Shown piece after piece: positions 15,150 to 21,047 of a DNA stretch of 28,280 nucleotides. Made by a program: the position numbers and the translations under genes. The stretch's first letter is position 1. Every line of letters begins with the position of its first letter. The DNA is taken from contig CAAFLG010000005.1 of the NCBI GenBank assembly GCA_900763705.1, positions 1 to 28,280 of the forward strand, in the 5' to 3' direction. The notes below the pieces were generated by a model. It was not told where the DNA came from, made no database searches, and saw nothing but the letters and a program-made list of their open reading frames with translations. Source of the DNA: an uncultured Oscillospiraceae bacterium (GTDB taxonomy: Bacteria > Bacillota > Clostridia > Oscillospirales > Oscillospiraceae).

Positions 15150-15374
15150 ATGAAACGCAAGGATGTGGGACTTCCGCACGACATGACGCCGATGCTCAAA
15201 GCGCGCTTCGGCCAGCCGGGCGACTGCGCCGATCTCATCAACAAGTACGGCACCTATAACATCCAGCCGACAGCGGACACGGAAAACCTCTTTCCGATGA
15301 TCGCGCCGGGGCTGCCGGAAGAGTGGAAACGCATGGCGATCGGCAAGTCGGAGCTTGAGAACTTGCAATCGTGA
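15150..15374 (+). CDS. Small 74-residue protein, function unknown
   Basis: A 74-residue soluble protein, not recognised. It starts basic (MKRKDVGLP), has a central stretch with NKYGTYNIQPTADTENLF and ends with an EEWKRMAIGKSELENL helix-like tail. No signal peptide or membrane helix; one cysteine. The ATG at 15150 is used because the strong GGAGG lies 11 bases upstream; a GTG at 15138 overlaps that RBS. Codon use matches its neighbours, and the balanced composition looks like a real protein. It shares a transcript with the nucleotidyltransferase. Whether it partners with that enzyme is unknown. Confidence 0.7.
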   Translation: MKRKDVGLPHDMTPMLKARFGQPGDCADLINKYGTYNIQPTADTENLFPMIAPGLPEEWKRMAIGKSELENLQS

Positions 15375-15386
15375 AAAAAGAGAAAA

Positions 15387-15421
15387 GAGGGCGCGGTCAC
15401 GCGCCCTCGACTCGTCTTTTT
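15387..15421 (+). terminator. Terminator after the nucleotidyltransferase/74-residue protein operon
   Basis: Nine-base-pair stem (15387-15395 with 15400-15408), tetraloop, and a T run at 15417-15421 after an eight-base gap; the gap makes it a somewhat weak terminator. Confidence 0.65.
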
Positions 15422-15510
15422 CGCAATTGCCGCGGTGAGAAGTGCAAAGAAGACGCAAATAGCCGTAAAGTTCTACAAAAAAGCAGATGACAAAATGTAG
15501 AATTTTATTG

Positions 15511-15540
15511 CTGGTATACAAATAGAAGGTCTTACTGGTA
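15511..15540 (+). promoter_or_regulatory. Candidate operator upstream of the YjiH-type gene
   Basis: Contains two direct CTGGTA repeats (15511-15516 and 15535-15540, 24 bases apart) and a TACAAATA-N12-GGTA element (15517-15540) that recurs with the same spacing upstream of the MocR-like gene (17134-17157). CTGGTA reads TACCAG on the other strand, close to the ATACCA direct repeats bound by the MocR protein GabR. Regulation by the neighbouring regulator is inference. A weak promoter may follow: TTGCGT at 15543-15548, a 16-base spacer, then TAAAGT. The rest of 15422-15651 is an AT-rich leader with no gene. Confidence 0.4.
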
Positions 15541-15651
15541 CTTGCGTTGTCCATAAAATAGGTTAAAGTATGTGTTAAGAGTAACTTATCCGGCGGCGGC
15601 CGTGAGAGGGAATGTCTGCCGGAGAGACTCGAATATGAAGGAGGAGAGAGA

Positions 15652-17016
15652 ATGGAAACCAAAAGTAACGCGAAACTGAAAGCTCTATTCATCATCCCGT
15701 CGATCACTGGTATCATCCTGTTTATGATCCCGGTGAAAAATGCTGACGGCGACTGGACCGTTGTGGTCAAGATCCTTGCCGACATCATCTCGGGCTACAT
15801 CGGCGGCTTCCTGCCGCTGCTGTGCGTGCTGATCCTCACCGTTTCCGCGGTGATGTCGGTCATCGCACTGGCAAAACCCAAATTCATTATGAATAGCTCC
15901 ATCATGAAGGAATGCTTCGCCTGCAAGCCCATCTGGGTCGTGATCCGCGTGCTCGCGGTCATCTTCGTGTGGCTCACCTATCTGGGTGTCGGCGAGGACG
16001 GCGTGGGGCTCATCGGTATGATCACCGGCGGCGGTCAGGGCGGATTTGTCCTTTATGACCTGCTCACCACGCTCGTTATCATCTTCGTCATCGCGGCGCT
16101 GCTGCTGCCGCTGCTGCTCGACTTCGGCCTGCTCGAATTCGTCGGCGCGCTGCTCACCCGTGTCATGCGTCCCCTCTTCAAGGTCCCCGGCCGTGCTGCG
16201 GTCGACTGCATCACCTCCTGGATCGGCGACGGTACGCTGGGCGTTATGCTCACCTGCAACCAGTATGAAGGCGGCTATTACTCCGCCAAGGAAGCAAGCA
16301 TCATCGCAACGCTGTTCTCCGCCGTTTCCATCACCTTTACCCTCGTCGTTCTCGATACGGTCGGTATGCTCGACAAGTTCGGCATCTACTACCTGATCGT
16401 CTGCTTCGTCGGTATCGTCTGCGCGATCGTGTGCCCGTATCTCTACCCCCTGCGCAAGAAGCCCAATACGTACTTAGTCGAAGGCAAGGCCGCTCCTGAC
16501 ACCCTCCCCGAGGGCTACAAGAGCAACGTCGAGTACGGCATGGACCTCGCCATGAAGCGCGTTTCCGAGTTTGGCGGCATCGGCCAGTTCTTCAAGAGCG
16601 GCGCCAAGAACGCCTGCAGCATGTGGTTCGGCGTTCTGCCCTCCGTCATGGCCATCGGCACCATCGCCCTCATCCTTGCCAACTACACCCCCATCTTTGA
16701 GTGGCTCGGCATCCCGTTCCGTCCCCTGCTCCAGCTGCTGCAGGTCCCCGAAGCGAATGCTGTCGCCTCCACGATGATCGTCGGCTTCACCGATATGCTC
16801 ACCCCCGCCATCCTGATCGCGGAGTGCACCAGCGAGATGGCCAGATTCATCGTCGCTGTCGTTTCTGTCACGCAGGTCCTCTACCTCTCTGAGGTCGGCG
16901 GTCTGATCCTCGGCTCCAAGCTTCCTCTCAACATCTGGGAGCTGTTCGTGATCTTCCTTGAGCGCACCATCATCAGCCTGCTCATCGTCTGCCCCATCGC
17001 ACACCTGATGTTCTAA
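15652..17016 (+). CDS. YjiH-type membrane protein with nucleoside-recognition (gate) domain
   Basis: A 454-residue polytopic membrane protein with about ten hydrophobic segments, resembling the YjiH family. Two gate-like portions are visible, the first around residues 140-260 and the second in the C-terminal part (about 320-454). ATG at 15652 with a strong GGAGGAGAG RBS. It is transcribed alone and ends at a good terminator, just before the MocR-like regulator and arcA. YjiH proteins have no firmly assigned substrate; the setting beside arginine deiminase and a shared promoter element with the regulator point to arginine, ornithine, citrulline or a peptide as cargo. That is inference from context. 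Confidence 0.82.
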   Translation: METKSNAKLKALFIIPSITGIILFMIPVKNADGDWTVVVKILADIISGYIGGFLPLLCVLILTVSAVMSVIALAKPKFIMNSSIMKECFACKPIWVVIRVLAVIFVWLTYLGVGEDGVGLIGMITGGGQGGFVLYDLLTTLVIIFVIAALLLPLLLDFGLLEFVGALLTRVMRPLFKVPGRAAVDCITSWIGDGTLGVMLTCNQYEGGYYSAKEASIIATLFSAVSITFTLVVLDTVGMLDKFGIYYLIVCFVGIVCAIVCPYLYPLRKKPNTYLVEGKAAPDTLPEGYKSNVEYGMDLAMKRVSEFGGIGQFFKSGAKNACSMWFGVLPSVMAIGTIALILANYTPIFEWLGIPFRPLLQLLQVPEANAVASTMIVGFTDMLTPAILIAECTSEMARFIVAVVSVTQVLYLSEVGGLILGSKLPLNIWELFVIFLERTIISLLIVCPIAHLMF

Positions 17017-17063
17017 GAGCAAAAGCGGAGATTTGCTTCTGCTCGAAGGTCCAACAGAAAAGC

Positions 17064-17100
17064 CGGAGGGCGTCCAAAAGGACGCTCTCCGTTTCTTATT
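17064..17100 (+). terminator. Rho-independent terminator after the YjiH-type gene
   Basis: Twelve-base-pair stem with one G-T pair (17064-17075 with 17080-17091), AAAA loop and a TTTCTTATTT tail starting at 17092. Confidence 0.88.
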
Positions 17101-17133
17101 TCGCCAAATAGAACAGATGCACAAAAATGACTG

Positions 17134-17157
17134 TACAAATATCCTTGACTTGTGGTA
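17134..17157 (+). promoter_or_regulatory. Candidate operator/promoter region of the MocR-like gene
   Basis: TACAAATA (17134-17141), 12 bases, then GGTA (17154-17157), the same arrangement as upstream of the YjiH-type gene. A TTGACT (17145-17150) and a TG-extended TAAAAT (17156-17161) lie here but are too close to be one -35/-10 pair, so the exact promoter is unresolved. Confidence 0.4.
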
Positions 17158-17179
17158 AAATGTGAAAAAACAGGGAAGG

Positions 17180-17229
17180 CTGCGGCAGCATACAGACCCA
17201 CCGCCGGCGAAAGCGTCCGGCCGCCGCAG
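17180..17229 (+). promoter_or_regulatory. Nested stem-loop leader of the MocR-like gene
   Basis: Outer helix 17180-17186 with 17223-17229 (seven perfect pairs) encloses an inner helix 17203-17207 with 17217-17221 and its nine-base loop. The start codon follows 18 bases later. It matches no riboswitch class I recognise. Confidence 0.4.
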
Positions 17230-17246
17230 AAAGGAACAGAAACCCT

Positions 17247-18719
17247 ATGACGATCAAGATCGATAAGGACGCGAAGGTGCCGGTTTACTTGCAGATCGCG
17301 GATCAGATCAAGGCGCAGATCATCAGCGGCATGCTGCCGAGAGGCGGCACGCTGCCGAGCGAGCGCGCCCTTGCGCAGATATTGGATGTGCACCGCAACA
17401 CGGTCGTCAAGGCCTACAGCGAACTCAAGAGCGACGCGTGGATCGAGTCGCGCCAGGGCGTGGGCTATGTCGTGACCGATACGGAGGAAATGCAGGAGAG
17501 CGAGGGCACGAGTGATCGCGCGGGCCGCGTAAACTGGATCGGCGCCGTGGCAGACAAATACCTCGACATGGAAAAGACCTTTGACGATCTTTTCCAGCGC
17601 TTTACGGACGAGAGCCACTATTCCCTCGGCAGCGGCATCGCCTCGCGCGAGGTTTTTTCGCCTGAGCGCGTGGCGCAGGATATTGCCGCGCTCGTCACGG
17701 GCAGCGGCCCGTGCCAGTACTTTTTCAGCCCCTACAAGGGCGACCGTTCCCTGCGGCAAAAGCTCGTATCCTTCCTTGCGACGAAGGGCGTGAAGGCGTC
17801 CTCGGGCGAAATTCAGGTGCTGGCGGAGACGAACCAGGCACTCGATTTTATCGTTACCCTCCTTGTCAACCCCGGCGACAGCGTGGTGATGGAAGAGCCC
17901 GTGCACCCCGATATGTACCGCGTGATGGAGCTTGCCGGCGCAAAGATCCTCACCGTGCCGGTGGATGAAAACGGCATGGACTGCACGGTGCTTGAAAACC
18001 TGCTCGCGCACGCAAGGCCGAGCCTCATCTTTGTCAATTCGAGCTATCATGACCCCACGGGGCACATTCTGTCGATCGAGCGGCGCAAAAAGCTCGTCGA
18101 GCTTTCCAACCGCTACCGTATTCCGATCGTGGAGGAGGACGCGGCGAGCGAGCTCGCCTACGAGGGGGAAAAGCTCCCGCCGATCAAGGCCTTCGACACG
18201 ATGGGCAACGTCATCTACGTCTATTCCTTCTCGCTCACGTTCGTTCCGGGGCTGAGCCTTGCCTTTGTCACGGGCAACCGCGATTTTATCCGCGCGCTGA
18301 GCTATCTTGTCTCCGTGCGATTGATGGCCTCGGACTGGCTGACGCAAAAGCTCCTCGGCATGTATCTCGACGACGGCAGCTATTATAGCTCGCTTGCCGC
18401 TTTCCGCGAGAATTACCGCCGCAAGCGCGATCTCGTCTGCCGCAAGCTCGACGAGCTTGCCCCGCTCGGCGTGCAGTATGATAAGCCGCTCGGCGGCGTC
18501 TACGTCTGGTGCAGGCTGCCGGACGGGGTGGACAGCAAGCACTTCATCAGCAGGGCCTACAACATGGGCGTCACGCTCATCCCCGGCCACGTCTTTTACC
18601 CCTATAAAAATGGCGGACGCGACCACATCCGCATCAATTATTCCTACGAATCGGAGGAGCGCCTGGTGCAGGGAATGGATGTATTGCGCAAAGCGCTAAA
18701 AGAAGAACTGGACGAGTGA
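17247..18719 (+). CDS. MocR-like GntR/aminotransferase-fold regulator lacking the PLP lysine
   Basis: A 490-residue protein: GntR-type winged helix at about 1-76 (LPSERALAQ, HRNTVVKAY, GVGYVVTD), a linker, then a fold-type I aminotransferase domain (about 125-485). In active MocR proteins and aminotransferases the lysine in S-x-S-K binds PLP. Here the segment reads YSFSLTFVPGLSLAF and position 330 is Leu (CTC at 18234-18236). The phosphate-binding Arg a few residues on is Ser337, the Tyr two residues after the PLP-ring Asp (D298) is Ala300, and the usual GxQ phosphate loop reads ETNQ. The HTH and overall fold are intact and the frame is unbroken, so it is probably a PLP-independent regulator rather than an enzyme or pseudogene. 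It lies between the YjiH-type gene and arcA. Confidence 0.88.
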   Translation: MTIKIDKDAKVPVYLQIADQIKAQIISGMLPRGGTLPSERALAQILDVHRNTVVKAYSELKSDAWIESRQGVGYVVTDTEEMQESEGTSDRAGRVNWIGAVADKYLDMEKTFDDLFQRFTDESHYSLGSGIASREVFSPERVAQDIAALVTGSGPCQYFFSPYKGDRSLRQKLVSFLATKGVKASSGEIQVLAETNQALDFIVTLLVNPGDSVVMEEPVHPDMYRVMELAGAKILTVPVDENGMDCTVLENLLAHARPSLIFVNSSYHDPTGHILSIERRKKLVELSNRYRIPIVEEDAASELAYEGEKLPPIKAFDTMGNVIYVYSFSLTFVPGLSLAFVTGNRDFIRALSYLVSVRLMASDWLTQKLLGMYLDDGSYYSSLAAFRENYRRKRDLVCRKLDELAPLGVQYDKPLGGVYVWCRLPDGVDSKHFISRAYNMGVTLIPGHVFYPYKNGGRDHIRINYSYESEERLVQGMDVLRKALKEELDE

Positions 18720-18720
18720 C

Positions 18721-18790
18721 TGGCACACAAAATGCCAACAATACTGATACATCACAACACTATGATAAAGTATTATACTGTTGCCAGAAG
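18721..18790 (+). promoter_or_regulatory. arcA upstream region with inverted repeat and AT-rich box
   Basis: TGGCA-N7-TGCCA (18721-18725, 18733-18737) starts right after the MocR-like stop codon, with a third TTGCCA at 18780-18785. The AT-rich block TAAAGTATTATACTG (18766-18780) holds possible -10 sequences; no good -35 is evident. ArgR-box similarity here is weak. Likely the arcA promoter and operator region, details unresolved. Confidence 0.35.
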
Positions 18791-18855
18791 TTAAAAAACA
18801 TCCACGCTGCGCTCAAGCGGCCCTTTGGCAGCGGCGCAGGGAATCAATTATGACG

Positions 18856-18895
18856 GGAGCGTTCGGGCGGGAAATGAGAGAACCGCCGGCGCTCC
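18856..18895 (+). promoter_or_regulatory. Leader hairpin before arcA
   Basis: GGAGCG (18856-18861) pairs with CGCTCC (18890-18895) and GGCGG (18866-18870) with CCGCC (18883-18887) across an internal loop. The RBS GGGAG begins six bases after the outer stem, so the structure may tune translation. Confidence 0.35.
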
Positions 18896-18912
18896 GGGAA
18901 GGGAGCACTACC

Positions 18913-20133
18913 ATGTATCCAGGCATCCACAATTTTTCTGAGATCGGAAAGCTCAATAAGGTGCTGCTGCACCGCCCCGGCAAGGAGCTGGAAGCACTCA
19001 CGCCCGCTACGCTCGAGCGTCTGCTGTTCGACGATGTGCCCTACCTCAAGATCGCGCAGGAAGAGCACGACAATTTTGCCCGCGTTCTGCGTGAGAACGG
19101 CGTTGAAGTCGTCTACTATGTCGACGAGGTAGCCAAGGCCATCGCCGACCCCGCTCGCCAGATCCAGCTGGTGAACGATTTCCTCAACATCAGCAAGATC
19201 CACGCCAAGGGTCTGCGCGCATCCATGACGAGCTATCTTCTCAATATGCCGCCGAAGGAGATGGTCACCGAGCTGGTCGCCGGCATCAAGCGCAGCGAGG
19301 TCGCCACCAAGGAGGCCACCTCCCTCATGGATCTGGTCGACGACGATTACCCCTTCGTCTCCGACCCCATGCCCAACCTCTACTTTACCCGTGACCCGGG
19401 CGCCTGCGTGGGCGAGGGCATCAACATCCACCGCATGCACACCCCCGCGCGCAAGCGCGAGAGCCTGCTTCTGAAGTACATGTACCTCTACAACCGTGAC
19501 TTTGCCACGGAGGAGAACAAGCAGTGGTACGACCTCTCCGACAGCTACTCCATCGAAGGCGGCGACGTGCTCGTGCTCTCGAAGGACATTGTGGCCGTCG
19601 GCCTGTCCCAGCGCACGACCGTCTCCGGCGCGGAGACCTTTGCGCGCAACCTGCTGCAAAATTCCGGCTTCAAGAAGGTCCTCGCCTTCGACATTCCCGA
19701 AACGCGCGCGTTCATGCACCTCGACACCGTCTTCACGATGGTCGACTATGATAAGTTCACCATCCATCCCGAGATCGAGGGCCCGCTGAGCGTTTACGAG
19801 ATGATGCTCGACGAGCACGGCGAGCTCAAGTTCCGCGCGCTCAAGGAAGAACTCAAGGACATCCTCGCCCTCGAGCTCAAGCTCCCCGCGGTCGACCTCA
19901 TCCGCTGCGGCGGCGGCGACCTGCTGGCCGCGCAGCGCGAGCAGTGGAACGACGGCTCGAACACGCTGTGCATCGCGCCGGGCCGCGTCATCACCTATGA
20001 CCGCAACTATGTGACCAACGAGCTGCTCGACAAGAAGGGCATCGACGTGATCTCTATCCCGTCCGCGGAGCTTTCCCGCGGCCGTGGCGGTCCGCGCTGC
20101 ATGTCCTGCCCGGTCAACCGCGACGATCTCTAA
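18913..20133 (+). CDS. arcA: Arginine deiminase
   Basis: A 406-residue ADI hydrolyses arginine to citrulline and ammonia, the first step of the ADI pathway. Seen: NLYFTRDPGA, HLDTVF with the catalytic His, the GGGD loop, and the nucleophile region RGRGGPRCMSC with catalytic C396 near the C-terminus. Length is typical. The ATG at 18913 is chosen because it gives the family-like MYPGIHNFSEIGKL start with GGGAG seven bases upstream; the frame stays open to 18781 but that stretch is a structured leader. argR follows after 85 bases. The OTC gene that would use its citrulline lies 3.7 kb away on the other strand. Confidence 0.96.
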   Translation: MYPGIHNFSEIGKLNKVLLHRPGKELEALTPATLERLLFDDVPYLKIAQEEHDNFARVLRENGVEVVYYVDEVAKAIADPARQIQLVNDFLNISKIHAKGLRASMTSYLLNMPPKEMVTELVAGIKRSEVATKEATSLMDLVDDDYPFVSDPMPNLYFTRDPGACVGEGINIHRMHTPARKRESLLLKYMYLYNRDFATEENKQWYDLSDSYSIEGGDVLVLSKDIVAVGLSQRTTVSGAETFARNLLQNSGFKKVLAFDIPETRAFMHLDTVFTMVDYDKFTIHPEIEGPLSVYEMMLDEHGELKFRALKEELKDILALELKLPAVDLIRCGGGDLLAAQREQWNDGSNTLCIAPGRVITYDRNYVTNELLDKKGIDVISIPSAELSRGRGGPRCMSCPVNRDDL

Positions 20134-20158
20134 GAACCCCAAAGAAGTTACCTTCCGT

Positions 20159-20176
20159 GGCGGGATGCTTCCCGCC
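20159..20176 (+). promoter_or_regulatory. Hairpin in the arcA-argR intergenic region
   Basis: Perfect seven-base-pair stem GGCGGGA/TCCCGCC (20159-20165 with 20170-20176) and a four-base loop, without a T tract. It could stabilise the arcA 3' end or set the arcA:argR ratio. Confidence 0.5.
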
Positions 20177-20218
20177 GCCCTGCGCCGCGCGCAAATCAAG
20201 GGATAGGGGGAGAAAAGA

Positions 20219-20671
20219 TTGAAGAGCAAGCGACAGGAGAAGATCCTGGAATTGATCAAGAAGTACGACATCGAAACGCAGGAGGAGCTGATCGCGCATC
20301 TGGCCGAGTGCGGCATCCAGAGCAAGCAGACGACCGTTTCGCGCGACATCAAGGAGCTCTATCTCTACAAAGAGCCGCTCGGCGGCGGACGCAGCCGCTA
20401 TGCCGTGTCCGGCAAAGCGGGCCACATCGACAATGCCAAGCGCTTGCAGGTCATTTTGAATGAATGTAGCGTCAGCGTGGACTACGCGGGCATTGTGGTG
20501 GTGCTCAAAACGCTGCCCGGCCTTGCCGACGCGGCAGGAGCCGCCATCGACGCGATGCGCCTGCCGCAGATGCTCGGGTGCATTTCGGGCAATGATTCCG
20601 TGGCGGTCATCGCCCGCGGCGAGAGCGAGGCGCGTACGCTGCGCAACGAGCTTTCGCAGTACTGCAAATGA
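20219..20671 (+). CDS. argR: Arginine repressor/regulator ArgR
   Basis: A 150-residue ArgR. The N-terminal winged helix (about 1-65) has the recognition segment QTTVSRDIKEL at 37-47; the C-terminal domain (about 80-150) forms the arginine-binding hexamer core, with the ligand loop GCISGNDSV (D126). In Firmicutes ArgR/AhrC represses arginine synthesis and often activates catabolic genes when arginine is plentiful. Translation starts at a TTG (20219), supported by AGGGGGAGA just upstream and by homology beginning at that residue. Position next to arcA suggests it controls this region, but no convincing 18-base ARG box could be identified by eye. Confidence 0.94.
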   Translation: MKSKRQEKILELIKKYDIETQEELIAHLAECGIQSKQTTVSRDIKELYLYKEPLGGGRSRYAVSGKAGHIDNAKRLQVILNECSVSVDYAGIVVVLKTLPGLADAAGAAIDAMRLPQMLGCISGNDSVAVIARGESEARTLRNELSQYCK

Positions 20672-20694
20672 ACGAGAGAGACGAGATTGAGAGA

Positions 20695-20729
20695 GGACAG
20701 GGGGGCGGAGCGATCCGCCCTTCCTGTTC
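20695..20729 (+). terminator. Terminator-like hairpin after argR
   Basis: Two stacked helices: 20695-20701 with 20723-20729 and 20703-20709 with 20714-20720, tetraloop GCGA. The tail has few T, so it may be a weak terminator or a processing/stability structure. Confidence 0.55.
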
Positions 20730-20910
20730 TGTCATAAAACCGATTAAACTGCAAGGTATTTCTGAAACGTGACAAAACTCAACAGGTATTAAAAGTTTTA
20801 CTGCCGACAAAATTCGACGGGATCCCGCTTGAAGATTATTTTTTGAGTGTTACCATAAACTTATTAATTGAATGATCTGTGCGGCTCGCGAAAGTGGGGC
20901 AAAGCGTACA
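20730..20910. other. AT-rich gene-free stretch upstream of the riboswitch
   Basis: This AT-rich part of the 376-base gap between argR and the surface-protein gene must hold the promoter for the riboswitch transcript. I could not pick a convincing -35/-10 pair: TTGAGT near 20844 and TATTAA near 20863 are badly spaced. No small gene is seen. Confidence 0.4.
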
Positions 20911-20992
20911 GACAAAGGCACAGCCGGCGAAAGCCGGTGTCGCAAAGCTATGGGTCTAAACGGCCATGAGCCGCACGACAGCCGGGCTGCCT
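20911..20992 (+). promoter_or_regulatory. Cyclic-di-GMP-I (GEMM) riboswitch aptamer
   Basis: The conserved core of the class I c-di-GMP riboswitch is visible: closing stem AGGCA/TGCCT (20916-20920 with 20988-20992), a hairpin CCGGC-GAAA-GCCGG (20924-20937) with GNRA tetraloop, the invariant CGCAAAGC (20941-20948), GGGTCTAA (20952-20959) and the 3' CAGCCGGGCTGCC (20979-20991). The layout is very close to clostridial examples, which end in GCAGCCGGGTTGCC. It precedes a cell-surface protein gene, a common target of this riboswitch class, and is followed by a terminator. Confidence 0.9.
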
Positions 20993-21006
20993 AAGACGGA
21001 GAACTC

Positions 21007-21047
21007 TCCTTCCTCGGGTCCACAGGGACAAGAGGGAGGATTTTTTT
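21007..21047 (+). terminator. Riboswitch-linked terminator containing the ribosome binding site
   Basis: Stem of nine pairs (21007-21015 with 21032-21040, one G-T), a two-base mismatch, four more pairs (21018-21021 with 21026-21029), loop ACAG, then seven T (21041-21047). The 3' arm is GAGGGAGGA, the Shine-Dalgarno of the gene whose ATG (21048) follows the T run directly. So one structure can block both transcription and translation. The direction of the switch (on or off with c-di-GMP) cannot be read from the sequence. Confidence 0.85.

Noticed and set aside
17247..18719. The MocR-like gene as a pseudogene or as an active aminotransferase
   Set aside because: There is no frameshift or stop, and the HTH and fold signatures are intact, so it is not decayed. 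The lysine needed for catalysis is absent, so it should not be annotated as an enzyme.
18781..18912. N-terminal extension of arginine deiminase from an upstream ATT/TTG-region start
   Set aside because: The extra 44 residues do not resemble ADI, the segment folds as a leader hairpin, and the ATG at 18913 has a proper RBS and the family-typical start.
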